DNA of 64,000 nt from Streptomyces sp. NRRL WC-3626. GTDB lineage: Bacteria > Actinomycetota > Actinomycetes > Streptomycetales > Streptomycetaceae. Location of the stretch: NCBI RefSeq assembly GCF_000718785.1, contig NZ_JOCA01000024.1, positions 1 to 64,000 of the forward strand, written 5' to 3'. The notes below the pieces were generated by a model. That model had not been told where the DNA came from, searched no databases, and was given only the letters and a program-made list of their open reading frames with translations. This document shows, one piece after another, positions 1-10,552 of this stretch; the first letter of the stretch is position 1; each line of letters begins with the position of its first letter. The translations under genes and the position numbers were made by a program.

Positions 1-1
1 C

Positions 2-286
2 CCGCCACCGCCCCCACCCCCGCCGGCCGCCCGTCCCGCGCCGCCCGCCCCGCCCGCGCCGACGCCCACCCCGCCGCCGCGCCCCCGACCCGTGCCGCCC
101 CCGCCGCCGGCCCCGAAACCGTCGGCCACCCCGAAGCCGCGTCCGTCCGTGACGCCGGTGCACTACCCGCGCTACCGCGCGGCTCCGGTCCGGCACCCTT
201 CCGGCGGCGCCACGAAACCGCTCACCTTCGTCCTGCTCATCACGATGCCCGCGGTGGTCGCGATCGCCGCGCTGCGGCCGCGCTGA
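2..286 (+). CDS. C-terminal end of a proline-rich membrane-anchored protein (partial)
   Basis: The reading frame is open from the left window edge to a TGA at 284-286, so this is the 3' end of a gene that starts outside the window. What remains is about 60 residues almost wholly of Pro, Ala, Arg and Thr, a short linker, and then one hydrophobic segment (about TFVLLITMPAVVAIAAL) ending in a few basic residues. That looks like a Pro-rich wall- or periplasm-spanning stalk with a C-terminal membrane anchor. An internal ATG at 92 exists but lies inside the Pro-rich stretch and is unlikely to be the start. Function unknown. Confidence 0.55.
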   Translation, partial: PPPPPPPPAARPAPPAPPAPTPTPPPRPRPVPPPPPAPKPSATPKPRPSVTPVHYPRYRAAPVRHPSGGATKPLTFVLLITMPAVVAIAALRPR

Positions 287-321
287 CGCCCGTACCGACC
301 CGACCCTTCTGGAGGCACCTC

Positions 322-1086
322 TTGCCGGAATGGCTTGTTCTCACCCTCGCGATGCTCGCCGCCTGTGTCGTGGTGGTGGTCATCACCCTCGTACGGCACC
401 GCAGGGCGGCCGACGACGAGGATCCCAGCGAGACCCCGGACGTCATCGAGTACATGACGATGTGGATCGGCGTGGTGTACGCCATCGTCCTGGGCCTCGC
501 CATCGCGGGCGTCTGGGAGGGACGCAGCGCCGCCCAGGAGACCGTCCAGGCGGAGGCGGTGGCACTGCACGAGGTCTCGGAACGGGTCCGTGTGTACCCC
601 GTCGAGGTCCGTGACCGTATCCGGGACGATGTCAACGCCTATGTCGGACACGTCGTCACCACCGAGTGGCGGGCCATGGCCGACGACGGGCAGGTCACCG
701 AACGCGGCACCGAACTCCTCGACCGCGTCCGCCGGGACGTCACCGACTACGAGCCGCGTACGGACTTCGAGGCGCAGGCCTACCAGCCGCTCGTGGACCA
801 GGTGGCCGCCGCCGACCAGGCGCGCAGCGCCCGCGCCGAGTCGACCGGGGAGACCATGCCGGGCGTGGTCTGGTTCGGGCTGCTCTCCGGGGCCGTCATC
901 ACCATCGGGATGATCTTCGCGCTGCAGATCCGGCGTACAGCCCGCGAGATGGTCCTGGCCGGGATGTTCTCCGCGCTGATCGCCTTCCTGCTCTTCCTCA
1001 TCTGGGACTTCGACGCCCCCTACAGCCGGGGTCTCGCCGCCTCCGCGGACCCGTTCTTGCGGCTCTTCCCACACATCGGGGGCTGA
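322..1086 (+). CDS. DUF4239 family integral membrane protein
   Basis: This 254-residue protein starts at TTG 322, chosen because GGAGG at 311-315 sits at the right distance. It has an N-terminal membrane helix (residues 4-23), a second helix near 48-66 after an acidic linker, a central soluble charged region of about 110 residues, and two C-terminal helices (about 180-200 and 212-232). The 2+2 helix layout with a soluble middle is typical of the bestrophin-like DUF4239 family, whose function is not established. A strong hairpin follows at once, so it is probably the last gene of its transcript. Confidence 0.75.
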   Translation: MPEWLVLTLAMLAACVVVVVITLVRHRRAADDEDPSETPDVIEYMTMWIGVVYAIVLGLAIAGVWEGRSAAQETVQAEAVALHEVSERVRVYPVEVRDRIRDDVNAYVGHVVTTEWRAMADDGQVTERGTELLDRVRRDVTDYEPRTDFEAQAYQPLVDQVAAADQARSARAESTGETMPGVVWFGLLSGAVITIGMIFALQIRRTAREMVLAGMFSALIAFLLFLIWDFDAPYSRGLAASADPFLRLFPHIGG

Positions 1087-1112
1087 GCGCCGTCCGCCGC
1101 GGGCAGAGCCGC

Positions 1113-1138
1113 GCCCCGGATCCCGGGGGATCCGGGGC
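1113..1138. terminator. Hairpin between convergent genes
   Basis: There is a perfect 11-bp inverted repeat with arms GCCCCGGATCC and GGATCCGGGGC around a 4-nt loop. It lies 27 nt after the DUF4239 stop and about 50 nt beyond the end of the convergent gene at 1188. No T-run follows, as is usual for streptomycete terminators. It probably serves both strands. Confidence 0.65.
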
Positions 1139-1187
1139 GAGCGGCTCACGAACGGGTGCGGAACGGCGGCCCGGAGGGGACAGCGCT

Positions 1188-1685
1188 TCAGATCCGCTTC
1201 TCGGCGCGGCGGCGCATCCAGAAGACGCCGCTGCCGACGACCGCGGCGGTCACCAGCGCCCCGCCGATGGCCATGTCGGTCGGGGTCGCCCCGCTGGTGC
1301 TGCTGCCGCCGATACCGCCGCGCACCCCGCCGATGACGGTGAAGGCGGCCGGCCGGGTCAGGCTCCGGCCGGAGCAGTGGACCGTGATGTCGTAGGGACC
1401 GGGACGGGCCTCCGCGTCGATGGTCGCGGTGCCCTTCGAGGTGTCGTTGGCGCCGCTGATCGGCGTCAGGTTCGTCCGGGGGAAGGCGTTGGAAGTGGCG
1501 GTGCCACCGTTGGGGCAGCCGTCGACCGTGATGGTCAGTTGGCCGCCGCGGGCGATGACGCTGGGCAGGGCGACGATGTTGGACGGGTTGGGAACCCGGC
1601 CGCCGTCCGCGACCGCCACCGGGGCGGCGATCCCGAGGACGGCGACCGCGGCGCCGGCGGCCGCCAGGGCACGTGACTTGCGCAT
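1188..1685 (-). CDS. Secreted protein with C-terminal membrane anchor, possible sortase partner
   Basis: The ATG at 1685 is preceded by GAGGA. The 165-residue product has a Sec signal peptide (MRKSRALAAAGAAVAVLGIAA, cleavage near AVA-DGG). An Ig-like/beta-rich ectodomain with two cysteines (DGCPNGG and VHCSG) follows, then a Gly/Ser linker, a hydrophobic helix (about 133-155) and a basic tail MRRRAEKRI. The C-terminus has the overall form of a cell-wall sorting signal, but I see no LPXTG or LAXTG box; the nearest segment is SGATPTD. A class F sortase gene lies immediately upstream and divergent. The protein is either a sortase substrate with an atypical box or a plain tail-anchored protein. 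Confidence 0.7.
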   Translation of the reverse strand: MRKSRALAAAGAAVAVLGIAAPVAVADGGRVPNPSNIVALPSVIARGGQLTITVDGCPNGGTATSNAFPRTNLTPISGANDTSKGTATIDAEARPGPYDITVHCSGRSLTRPAAFTVIGGVRGGIGGSSTSGATPTDMAIGGALVTAAVVGSGVFWMRRRAEKRI

Positions 1686-2018
1686 GTGATCCTCCGCGGA
1701 AGACGCCCCGGGTCCCGTTCCCGGTAGATCGGCGAGAAAGCGCCTCCCGGAAAGACCCTCAGATGCCGTGCCCGGGCCCGCATTTCGGCAATGGTCCGTA
1801 CCGGTGAGCGGCGCGCCGTGCGGAAAACCGTGCGAAGGGATATCGCCGCAGGTCACGGACCGTCAGAAAATCTTCGTCCGGTCGCGCCCCGGATGGCGCA
1901 CCCGCGGGCCGGGGGCCACCCGTTCGCCGCCGCCCCGTCGCCGGTTGCGCGAGGGGCCTTTAGCGTTTTCGTCATGCGCGAGTGGTACGGCGACGGCCGT
2001 GTCGAGAGGGGAAGGCGA

Positions 2019-2690
2019 ATGTCTGCTTTCGAGCCGGACGAAGCCGAATGGGAGGCACGGCGGAAAAAGCGCGCCCCCTGGGGCGTGATAGCGCTGGTCA
2101 TGCTCACCGGCCTCGCGCTCCTCCGCAACGGCTCGGGCGAATTCGACGAGGGCCCGCCGCAGCCGGCCGGCGCGGCCGCCGCCGACACCCGGGTGCCCGG
2201 TGGCGGTGTCACGGCCGACGCGGTGCGGCCGCTGCCGTACGCGGTCCCGGACCGGGTGACGATCCCGGCGATCCAGGTGGACGCGCCCGTCATCCCGGTG
2301 GGCCTGGACGCGGACGGCTGGGTCGCCGCGCCGCCGCCGCAGGACCCCAACCTGGCCGGCTGGTTCACCGGCGCCGTCTCACCGGGCGAGAAGGGCACGT
2401 CGGTCGTCGTCGGCCATGTCGACAACGCGCAGGGACCGGCCGTGTTCTACGGGCTCGGGGCACTCAAGAAGGGCAACCGCGTCGAGATCCTCCGCAAGGA
2501 CGGCAGGACCGCCGTGTTCGAGGTCTACGGCATCGAGGTCTTCGCGAAGAACGACTTCCCCGGCGACCGGGTCTACGCCTCCAAGGGGACCGCGGAACTG
2601 CGGGTCATCACCTGCGGCGGCGGCTTCTCCCAGCAAAACGGCTACGACGGCAACGTGGTCGCCTTCGCCCGCCTGGCCGAGGTCCGCTGA
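2019..2690 (+). CDS. Class F sortase
   Basis: This is a 223-residue membrane-anchored transpeptidase. The ATG at 2019 is taken because GAGGGGAAGG lies just upstream; an in-frame start at 1791 would add an implausible Arg-rich leader. A basic N-terminus precedes one membrane helix (about 20-35) and a Pro/Ala linker, and the sortase barrel runs from about residue 75. The putative catalytic His is H133 (VVGHVD) and the Cys is C199 (ITCGGGF). In SrtA the catalytic Arg lies about 13 residues after the Cys; here that position reads YDGN and no Arg is seen until R218. It may act on the adjacent secreted protein, which is an inference from position only. Confidence 0.85.
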   Translation: MSAFEPDEAEWEARRKKRAPWGVIALVMLTGLALLRNGSGEFDEGPPQPAGAAAADTRVPGGGVTADAVRPLPYAVPDRVTIPAIQVDAPVIPVGLDADGWVAAPPPQDPNLAGWFTGAVSPGEKGTSVVVGHVDNAQGPAVFYGLGALKKGNRVEILRKDGRTAVFEVYGIEVFAKNDFPGDRVYASKGTAELRVITCGGGFSQQNGYDGNVVAFARLAEVR

Positions 2691-2723
2691 GCGGACCCGC
2701 GCCCGGGCGGGCGGAAGGACAGC

Positions 2724-3569
2724 TCACACGTACTGCCGGCGGGGCACGGTGACGTGATAGCCGGAGTCCAGCAGTTCGGGCAGATAGGAGCGCAGGGCCC
2801 GCACGCTCTGCGAGCGGTTGCCCCCGGCGTCGTGGGAGAGCACCACCACGCCGGGGGCGGCGCCCTCCGCCACCCGGTCGACGATCGTGCGGGTGCCGGG
2901 GGTGGTCCAGTCGAGGGTGTCGACCGTCCAGGCCATGGGCTCCATGCCCAGTTCGGCGCCGAGCTGGAAGGCGGCGCGGTTCCATGCGCCGTAGGGTGCG
3001 CGGAACCATTCGGGGCGTTCGCCGTAGGCCCGCTCGACGACGTCGCTGGTGCGTTCCATCTCGGAGCGGATCCGGGAGCGCCGCAGCCGGGTGAGCAGCG
3101 GGTGGCTCCAGGTGTGGTTGCCGACCACATGCCCCTCGTCGGCCATCCGGGCCAGCAGGTCCCGGTTGTAGGCCGCCATCTCCCCGCACACGAAGAACAT
3201 CGCCCGCACCTCGTAGCGGGCCAGGGTGTCGAGGATCTGCGGGGTGTAGCGGGGGTCGGGGCCGTCGTCGAAGGTCAGCACCATGGTGCGGCCGTGCGCC
3301 GGCACCCGCAGCAGCGGTTCGTGCCGTACGGGCGTCCCGCCGCGCGGGGCGTGCGGCGGCGGGCCGTAGCCGGTCAGGGGCCGCAGGCGGTACTCGGAGG
3401 GCCTGAGCGGGCGGCGGGCCGCCCGGGCGCCGGCGGCCGGCGGGGGCGGGGCCGGCGCGGCACGGTTCCCGGCGCCCGGCGCGAACGCCGCGGCCACCCC
3501 GGCCGCGCCCAGGGAGACGGCCCCGGCGAGGAGCGCCCGGCGCCGGGTGAGGAAGAGATCCTTCTGCAT
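2724..3569 (-). CDS. Secreted polysaccharide deacetylase (NodB/CE4 family)
   Basis: This 281-residue enzyme has a Tat-like N-terminus (LTRRRALLAGAVSLGAAG) followed by a Pro/Ala-rich linker. A NodB homology domain runs from about residue 90. The CE4 motifs are visible in order: TFDDGPD (catalytic base and metal Asp), HTWSHP (metal-binding H-x3-H), RAPYG, DTLDW and LSHDAGG (motif 5 His). The family removes N- or O-acetyl groups from chitin, peptidoglycan or xylan; the substrate cannot be read from sequence. It converges with the sortase gene and diverges from the universal stress protein gene. Confidence 0.9.
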   Translation of the reverse strand: MQKDLFLTRRRALLAGAVSLGAAGVAAAFAPGAGNRAAPAPPPPAAGARAARRPLRPSEYRLRPLTGYGPPPHAPRGGTPVRHEPLLRVPAHGRTMVLTFDDGPDPRYTPQILDTLARYEVRAMFFVCGEMAAYNRDLLARMADEGHVVGNHTWSHPLLTRLRRSRIRSEMERTSDVVERAYGERPEWFRAPYGAWNRAAFQLGAELGMEPMAWTVDTLDWTTPGTRTIVDRVAEGAAPGVVVLSHDAGGNRSQSVRALRSYLPELLDSGYHVTVPRRQYV

Positions 3570-3701
3570 GACTCATCAGTCGCCCGACGAGGGGCCGACG
3601 CACCTCAGCGGCACCGGTGCGGCGGCACGGTTTCATTCGATCGGCGCAGTGCGGGCGCCGGACCGCCGCGGGTGGGTGAAAGCCGGACCCCCGTACTCCG
3701 A

Positions 3702-3717
3702 TAACCTCACTGCCGTG
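3702..3717 (+). promoter_or_regulatory. Probable leaderless start of the universal stress protein gene
   Basis: A -10-like TAACCT at 3702-3707 ends 7 nt before the GTG at 3715, which would place the transcription start at or beside the start codon. No Shine-Dalgarno sequence is visible upstream of that GTG. No good -35 hexamer is seen. Confidence 0.4.
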
Positions 3718-4176
3718 ACGGAACAGCAGTCCCACCGGTTCGAACGGGGCACGGACGGCCCGAAGGTGATCGTGGCCGGCGTGGACGGCTCCGACTCCTC
3801 GATGCGCGCGGCCGCGTACGCCGCCGGCTTGGCCCGCCGCCAGGGGGCGCTGCTCGCCCTCGTGTACGTGCAGCCGGTGCTGGCCGCGGGAGCGGCGCTC
3901 GGCGCGCCGGTCGCCGATACCACCGAGGAGATAGCCGAGGACCTGGTGGCGCAGGTCAGGGACGCGATGGAGCGGATCAAGGGCGTCTTCGACTTCCGCT
4001 GGGAGTTTCACACCTTCCGTGGTGACCCCTACAACGGCCTGGTGAAGGCGGCCGACGACCTCAAGGCGGACGCGGTCGTCGTGGGCGTCTCCGAGCAGGC
4101 GGGCCACCGCTTCATCGGCTCGGTGGCGGTCCGCCTGGTGAAGGCGGGCCGCTGGCCGGTCACGGTGGTGCCGTAG
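3715..4176 (+). CDS. Universal stress protein (UspA fold, single domain)
   Basis: The product is 153 residues, the usual size of a one-domain Usp. The start is GTG 3715, because everything upstream in frame is low-quality sequence overlapping the divergent deacetylase start. It begins with a VIVAGVDGSDSS strand and nucleotide-site Asp. The C-terminal ATP-binding motif is degenerate: VVVGVSEQAGHRFIGSVAVRLVKAG departs from the canonical G-2x-G-9x-G(S/T), so ATP binding is uncertain. Such proteins act in the cytoplasm in stress or dormancy physiology. Confidence 0.85.
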   Translation: MTEQQSHRFERGTDGPKVIVAGVDGSDSSMRAAAYAAGLARRQGALLALVYVQPVLAAGAALGAPVADTTEEIAEDLVAQVRDAMERIKGVFDFRWEFHTFRGDPYNGLVKAADDLKADAVVVGVSEQAGHRFIGSVAVRLVKAGRWPVTVVP

Positions 4177-4392
4177 GCCTGTCCGGCCGAGCCCTGCCGG
4201 CTTGGCCGGGCGTGACCGGGACGCGCGGATCCACTGCACCGATGGCGGTCGGGGGACCGGGGGAGCGGCTCGTACCTGCGCTTCAGGTTGCCCGGGACGC
4301 CATGAGCGCCCGCGAAGCGGCCGTCGGGCGGGTCGGGGAGCCGCCGCGCGGGCACGGCTTCGGGCAGGACCGCCGGCCCGGCGTCCGGCGGC

Positions 4393-5277
4393 TCACCGCT
4401 CCAGCAGCATCCGCTGCAGTTCGCGGGCCGCGCGAGGCGGGGCCACGTCGCTGCGGTGGGCCAGGGCGATGGCGCGGTGCAGACCCGGACGGGACAGCGG
4501 GGTGACGCGCAGTCCGTGGGCGGAGCGGGCGGCCACCATCCGCGGCACCACCGCCACCCCGAGCCCGGCCCGTACGAAACCCAGCACCGCGTCCATCTCG
4601 CCGCCCTCCACCGCGAATTCGGGCTCGAAGCCCTCCGCCCGGCACGCCGCCACCGTCAGCTCGCGCAGGTCGTAGCCGTGCCGGAACATCACCAGGCGTT
4701 CGCCCTCCAGATCGGCGATGCGCACGGTGCGCCGGCCCCGCCCGGGCGTGGGGGCGTCCGGGGACGACACCACCACCAGGTCCTCGCGCAGCAGCTCCAC
4801 CGTGGTGAGCGCCGGGGACGGCGTCGGCAGCGGCAGCACCACCAGCGCCAGATCCAGCGCCCCGCGCGCCAGCTCCCGCACCAGATCGTGCGAGCCGCCC
4901 TCCTCGATCAGCAGCCGGACACCCGGATACCGGTCGTGGAAGGCGCGCAGCACATCCGGCAGCAGACCGGTGCACAGGCTCGGCGTGGCGCCCAGCCGCA
5001 CCCGCCCGCCGCGCAACTGGACGACCTCCTGCACCTCGTGCCGCGCGGTGTCCGCGTCGGCCAGGATCCGCCGGGCCAGCGGCAGCAGCGCCTCACCCGC
5101 GTCGGTCAGTGTGATGTTCCCGCGCGCCCGCCGGAACAGATCGGCCCCCAGGTCCCGCTCCAGCGCCTTGATCTGCTGCGACAGCGACGGCTGGGCGACA
5201 TGGACGAGTTCCGCGGCGTGGGTGAAGTGCCGGGTCTCGGCGACCGCCACGAAGTACTGGAGCTGCTGGAACTGCAT
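4393..5277 (-). CDS. LysR-family regulator divergent from sdhCAB
   Basis: This 294-residue regulator starts at ATG 5277 (MQFQQLQYFVAVAE). The winged HTH is N-terminal (ETRHFTHAAELVHVAQPSLS), followed by a periplasmic-binding-like effector domain from about residue 90. It is transcribed away from sdhC, and the 84-bp gap holds a LysR-type palindrome. The natural inference is that it regulates sdhCAB and itself, with an unknown co-inducer. A longer form from 5319 would run through the promoter and is rejected. Confidence 0.88.
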   Translation of the reverse strand: MQFQQLQYFVAVAETRHFTHAAELVHVAQPSLSQQIKALERDLGADLFRRARGNITLTDAGEALLPLARRILADADTARHEVQEVVQLRGGRVRLGATPSLCTGLLPDVLRAFHDRYPGVRLLIEEGGSHDLVRELARGALDLALVVLPLPTPSPALTTVELLREDLVVVSSPDAPTPGRGRRTVRIADLEGERLVMFRHGYDLRELTVAACRAEGFEPEFAVEGGEMDAVLGFVRAGLGVAVVPRMVAARSAHGLRVTPLSRPGLHRAIALAHRSDVAPPRAARELQRMLLER

Positions 5278-5286
5278 GAAGCCATC

Positions 5287-5301
5287 ATAGGCAGGCCCTA
5301 T
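5287..5301. promoter_or_regulatory. LysR-type operator between lysR and sdhC
   Basis: ATAGG-N5-CCTAT is a perfect 5+5 inverted repeat that contains a T-N11-A core (T5288, A5300). It lies 9 nt upstream of the LysR start and about 60 nt upstream of sdhC, the usual place for a LysR box. Confidence 0.6.
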
Positions 5302-5322
5302 CGAATCGAGCCGCACCATGTC

Positions 5323-5353
5323 TTGGACCGATGGGGCCCTTCGGCCCTAGCGT
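5323..5353 (+). promoter_or_regulatory. sdhCAB promoter candidate
   Basis: TTGGAC (5323-5328) and TAGCGT (5348-5353) are separated by 19 bp. The predicted transcription start falls at or just before the sdhC ATG at 5362, so the message would have almost no leader. Confidence 0.45.
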
Positions 5354-5361
5354 CTGGTGAC

Positions 5362-6069
5362 ATGGCTCTGGCAACGCGGACGGGCCGACGGCCGTCCATG
5401 GCACGCACCGTGTGGGACTCGACCGTCGGCAAGAAGACAGTGATGGCGGTCAGCGGCATCGTCATGCTGCTGTACCTGGTCGTCCACATGATCGGGAACC
5501 TGAAGATCTTCTTCGGGGCGGGCGAGTTCAACCACTACGCGCACTGGCTGCGTACCGTCGGCGAGCCGTTCATGCACTACGAGTGGACGCTGTGGATCAT
5601 CCGGGTCGTCCTGGTCGCCGCAGTGATCGCCCACGCCGTCTCCGCGTACCAGCTCAGCCGCCGCGACATCAGGGCGCGCCCGGACAAGTACGTGCACAAG
5701 AAGGCGCGGGCGAGCTACGCCACGCGCACCATGCGCTGGGGCGGCATCATCCTCGCCCTGTTCATCGTGTGGCACCTCCTCGACCTGACCACCGGCACCG
5801 TGCACTCCGGCGGCTTCGAGAGCGGCAAGCCCTACCAGAACGTCGTGGACACCTTCTCCACCTGGTACGGCAACACCATCTACATCGTCGCGATGCTCGC
5901 CGTCGGACTGCACATCCGGCACGGCTTCTGGAGCGCCGCCCAGACCCTCGGCGTCGGCAGCCGCACCCGCGACCGCGCCCTCAAGACGACCGCCAATGCC
6001 CTCGCGCTGCTGCTCACGGCCGGCTTCCTCGCCGTACCCGTGGGCGTCATGACCGGAGTGGTGAGCTGA
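5362..6069 (+). CDS. sdhC: Succinate dehydrogenase/fumarate reductase cytochrome b subunit
   Basis: This is a 235-residue membrane anchor with five transmembrane helices, four of which carry a histidine: VHMIGN, IAHAVS, VWHLLD and LHIRHG. That pattern fits the dihaem b558 subunit of single-anchor (type B, Bacillus-like) enzymes, which need no SdhD; none is present. It anchors SdhAB to the membrane and passes electrons to or from quinone. ATG 5362 is used, but ATG 5398 (MARTVWDS) is possible. The sdhA ATG follows two bases after the stop. Confidence 0.93.
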   Translation: MALATRTGRRPSMARTVWDSTVGKKTVMAVSGIVMLLYLVVHMIGNLKIFFGAGEFNHYAHWLRTVGEPFMHYEWTLWIIRVVLVAAVIAHAVSAYQLSRRDIRARPDKYVHKKARASYATRTMRWGGIILALFIVWHLLDLTTGTVHSGGFESGKPYQNVVDTFSTWYGNTIYIVAMLAVGLHIRHGFWSAAQTLGVGSRTRDRALKTTANALALLLTAGFLAVPVGVMTGVVS

Positions 6070-6071
6070 CC

Positions 6072-8017
<1,946 letters not shown>

Positions 8018-8021
<4 letters not shown>

Positions 8022-8767
8022 AGCTCAACCTGCGCGTCTGGCGGCAGAAGAACGCCGGCGCCGACGGTGCCATGTCCACGTACCAGGTGGACGGCATCTC
8101 GCCCGACATGTCCTTCCTGGAGATGCTCGACACCCTCAACGAGGAGCTCATCCTCAAGGGCGAGGACCCGGTCGCCTTCGACCACGACTGCCGCGAGGGC
8201 ATCTGCGGCGCCTGCTCGCTCGTCATCAACGGCGACGCCCACGGCCCCGAACGCACCACCACCTGCCAGCTGCACATGCGGTCCTTCGAGGACGGCGACA
8301 CCATCGACGTCGAACCGTGGCGGGCGTCCGCCTTCCCGGTGGTGAAGGACCTGGTGGTCGACCGGTCCGCCTTCGACCGCATCATCCAGGCCGGCGGGTA
8401 CATCACGGCGCCGACCGGCTCCGCGCCGGAGGCGCACGCGGCGCCGGTGCCGAAGCCGGACGCGGATCTGGCGTTCGAGCACGCGGAGTGCATCGGGTGC
8501 GGGGCGTGTGTGGCGGCGTGCCCCAACGGGGCGGCGATGCTGTTCACCTCCGCGAAGGTCAACCACCTCAATGTGCTGCCTCAGGGGGCGCCCGAGCGCG
8601 AGACCAGGGTGCTGGACATGGTGGCGCAGATGGATGAGGAGGGGTTCGGAGGGTGCACGCTCGCCGGCGAGTGTGCGACCGCCTGCCCGAAGGGCATTCC
8701 CCTGACTTCCATCACCGGGATGAACAAGGAGTGGTTGCGGGCCACCCGCAAGGTGAGCAAGCGGTAG
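8018..8767 (+). CDS. sdhB: Succinate dehydrogenase/fumarate reductase iron-sulfur subunit
   Basis: This 249-residue protein carries the electron relay. The [2Fe-2S] ligands are C58, C63, C66 and C83. The [4Fe-4S] ligands are C158, C161 and C164, with C168 leading toward the third cluster. The remaining cysteines C213, C219 and C223 complete the [3Fe-4S] and [4Fe-4S] pattern. It ends the sdhCAB operon and is followed by a GC-rich hairpin. Confidence 0.95.
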
Positions 8768-8768
8768 T

Positions 8769-8784
8769 CGCCCCTGGAGGGGCG
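8769..8784 (+). terminator. Short hairpin after sdhB
   Basis: CGCCCC-TGGA-GGGGCG begins two bases after the sdhB stop. It is a perfect 6-bp stem with a 4-nt loop and no T-tract. It is a likely terminator or mRNA 3' stabiliser for sdhCAB. Confidence 0.45.
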
Positions 8785-8976
8785 CTTCAGTGAACGTTCG
8801 CCGTCACGTGCGGACGGGCGGGGTCGGGGTGGTGCTCCCCCGGCCCCGTTTCGCTCGCGTTCCCGGGGTTCAGCTGCTCCACATCCCTGCTCCCGGCGCC
8901 GGTCACGTACACGCCAACCCCGGCCGGGAGAACAGGGGTGTCCCCACCCGCTCCGGCGCGTGATCAGGAGAGAGCC

Positions 8977-9750
8977 ATGACCGGCGTGCTGACCGCAGAC
9001 CACCCCCCGAAGCCCACCGCACCCTCCCGCTACACCGTCACCCTCGCCCGCGACGAGGAGGACGTACGGGCCGCGCAGCGGCTGCGGTACGACGTCTTCG
9101 CGGGGGAGATGGGCGCCCTGCTGTCCACCCCGCAGCCGGGGCTCGACGCCGACCCCTTCGACGCCTACTGCGACCACCTGCTCGTACGGGAGGAGACGAG
9201 CGGGCAGGTCGTCGGCACCTACCGGCTGCTGCCGCCCGAGCGCGCCGGCATCGCCGGACGGCTGTACGCGGAGGGGGAGTTCGACCTCTCCGGGCTGGAC
9301 GCGATACGGCCCTCCCTCGTCGAGGTCGGCCGCAGCTGTGTGCACCCCGGCCACCGGGACGGGGCGGTCATCGGGCTCATCTGGGCCGGCATCGCCCGCT
9401 ACATGACCGACCGCGGCCACGCCTGGCTGGCGGGCTGCTGCTCCATCCCGCTCGCCGACGGCGGCACGCTCGCCTCCGCCACCTGGGACCGGGTGAGGGC
9501 GAAGCACCTCGCGCCCGAGGAGTACCGGGTACGGCCGCTGCTGCCCTGGCAGCCGAAGGCCTCCGGCCCCGCCGCCGCCCCCGCGGATCTGCCCGCCCTG
9601 CTGCGCGGCTACCTCAGGCTCGGCGCCTGGGTGTGCGGGGAGCCCGCGCACGACGCCGACTTCGGCGTCGCCGACCTCTATGTGCTGCTGCCGATGAACC
9701 GGGTCGACCCCCGCTATCTGCGGCACTTCCTCTCCCTCGTCCCCGCCTGA
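8977..9750 (+). CDS. olsB: Ornithine-acyl-ACP N-acyltransferase (lyso-ornithine lipid synthase)
   Basis: This is a 257-residue GNAT-fold enzyme of the OlsB/haemolysin-type family. The start ATG 8977 follows an AGGAGA ribosome site. Family landmarks are LRYDVFAGEMGA near the N-terminus, FDAYCDHLLVR, VVGTYRLLPP and VEVGRSCVHPGHRDG. It transfers a 3-hydroxyacyl chain from ACP to the alpha-amino group of ornithine. Its stop overlaps the start of the next gene, which encodes the second acyltransferase, and this pairing makes the assignment firm. Confidence 0.9.
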   Translation: MTGVLTADHPPKPTAPSRYTVTLARDEEDVRAAQRLRYDVFAGEMGALLSTPQPGLDADPFDAYCDHLLVREETSGQVVGTYRLLPPERAGIAGRLYAEGEFDLSGLDAIRPSLVEVGRSCVHPGHRDGAVIGLIWAGIARYMTDRGHAWLAGCCSIPLADGGTLASATWDRVRAKHLAPEEYRVRPLLPWQPKASGPAAAPADLPALLRGYLRLGAWVCGEPAHDADFGVADLYVLLPMNRVDPRYLRHFLSLVPA

Positions 9751-10535
9751 TGAGCGTCTGGCTGCCGGGGGCGCCCTGCACCCCGCGCGGCTGCGTGGAA
9801 CCGACGGAGCGCGCGGCCGCCGTACCGCTGGCGGTGCTGCGGCTGTCGGCCGTCGGGCTGCTGATGCTCGCCGGGATCGCGCTGCTCCCGCTCGGGCGGC
9901 GCGTCCCGGCGGGCGTGGTGCGCCGGTGGTGCCGGTGGATCGTGCGGGCCGCCGGGGTCAGGGTCCGGATCGCCGGGGCCGCGCCGCCCACGGGCGGACT
10001 GCTGCTCGTCGCCAACCACATCTCCTGGCTGGACGTTCCGCTGCTGGCGGCCGTCCGCCCGGCCCGGATGCTGGCCAAGGCCGAGGTGCGGCGCTGGCCC
10101 GTGGCGGGGGCGCTGGCCGCGCGCGGCGGTGTGCTGTTCATCGACCGTGACCGGCTGCGTGCCCTGCCGGAGACGGTCGCCGCGCTCACCACGGTCCTGC
10201 GCGACGGCGCGGCGGTCGCGGCGTTCCCGGAGGGCAGCACCTGGTGCGGAAGGGCCCGGGGACACTTCCGCCGGGCGGTGTTCCAGGCGGCGCTGGACGC
10301 CGGGGTCCCGGTGCAGCCGGTCCGGATCCGCTACCGCGGTGTGCGCGGCACCCCGGCCACCACGCCGGCCTTCGTCGGCGACGACACGCTGCTCGCCTCG
10401 CTGTGGCGCGTGGCGTCGGCGCGGGGTGTGACCGCCGAGGTCGAGGTGCGGGAGCCCATTCCGGCGGGGCGTCACGACGACCGCCGCGCCCTGGCGCGCG
10501 CGGCGCAGCCGGAGGTGCCGGCGGGGCACGCGTGA
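9750..10535 (+). CDS. olsA: Lyso-ornithine lipid O-acyltransferase (PlsC-like)
   Basis: This 261-residue 1-acylglycerol-phosphate-acyltransferase-fold enzyme starts at ATG 9750 inside the TGATG overlap with olsB. One N-terminal hydrophobic segment (about 25-45) precedes the PlsC domain. The catalytic NHxxxxD box is NHISWLD and the substrate-binding box is FPEGS. It esterifies the 3-hydroxy group of lyso-ornithine lipid at the membrane. The pair would give phosphate-free ornithine lipids, which commonly replace phospholipids under phosphate limitation; no PhoP box was identified. Confidence 0.9.
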   Translation: MSVWLPGAPCTPRGCVEPTERAAAVPLAVLRLSAVGLLMLAGIALLPLGRRVPAGVVRRWCRWIVRAAGVRVRIAGAAPPTGGLLLVANHISWLDVPLLAAVRPARMLAKAEVRRWPVAGALAARGGVLFIDRDRLRALPETVAALTTVLRDGAAVAAFPEGSTWCGRARGHFRRAVFQAALDAGVPVQPVRIRYRGVRGTPATTPAFVGDDTLLASLWRVASARGVTAEVEVREPIPAGRHDDRRALARAAQPEVPAGHA

Positions 10536-10552
10536 CGGTGGCCACGGGTGAG

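Noticed and set aside
172..1149. 325-codon open frame on the minus strand opposite the DUF4239 gene
   Set aside because: It is antisense to a gene with a good ribosome site and membrane topology, and its composition is the Arg/Gly/Asp-rich type produced by reading high-GC DNA in the wrong frame.
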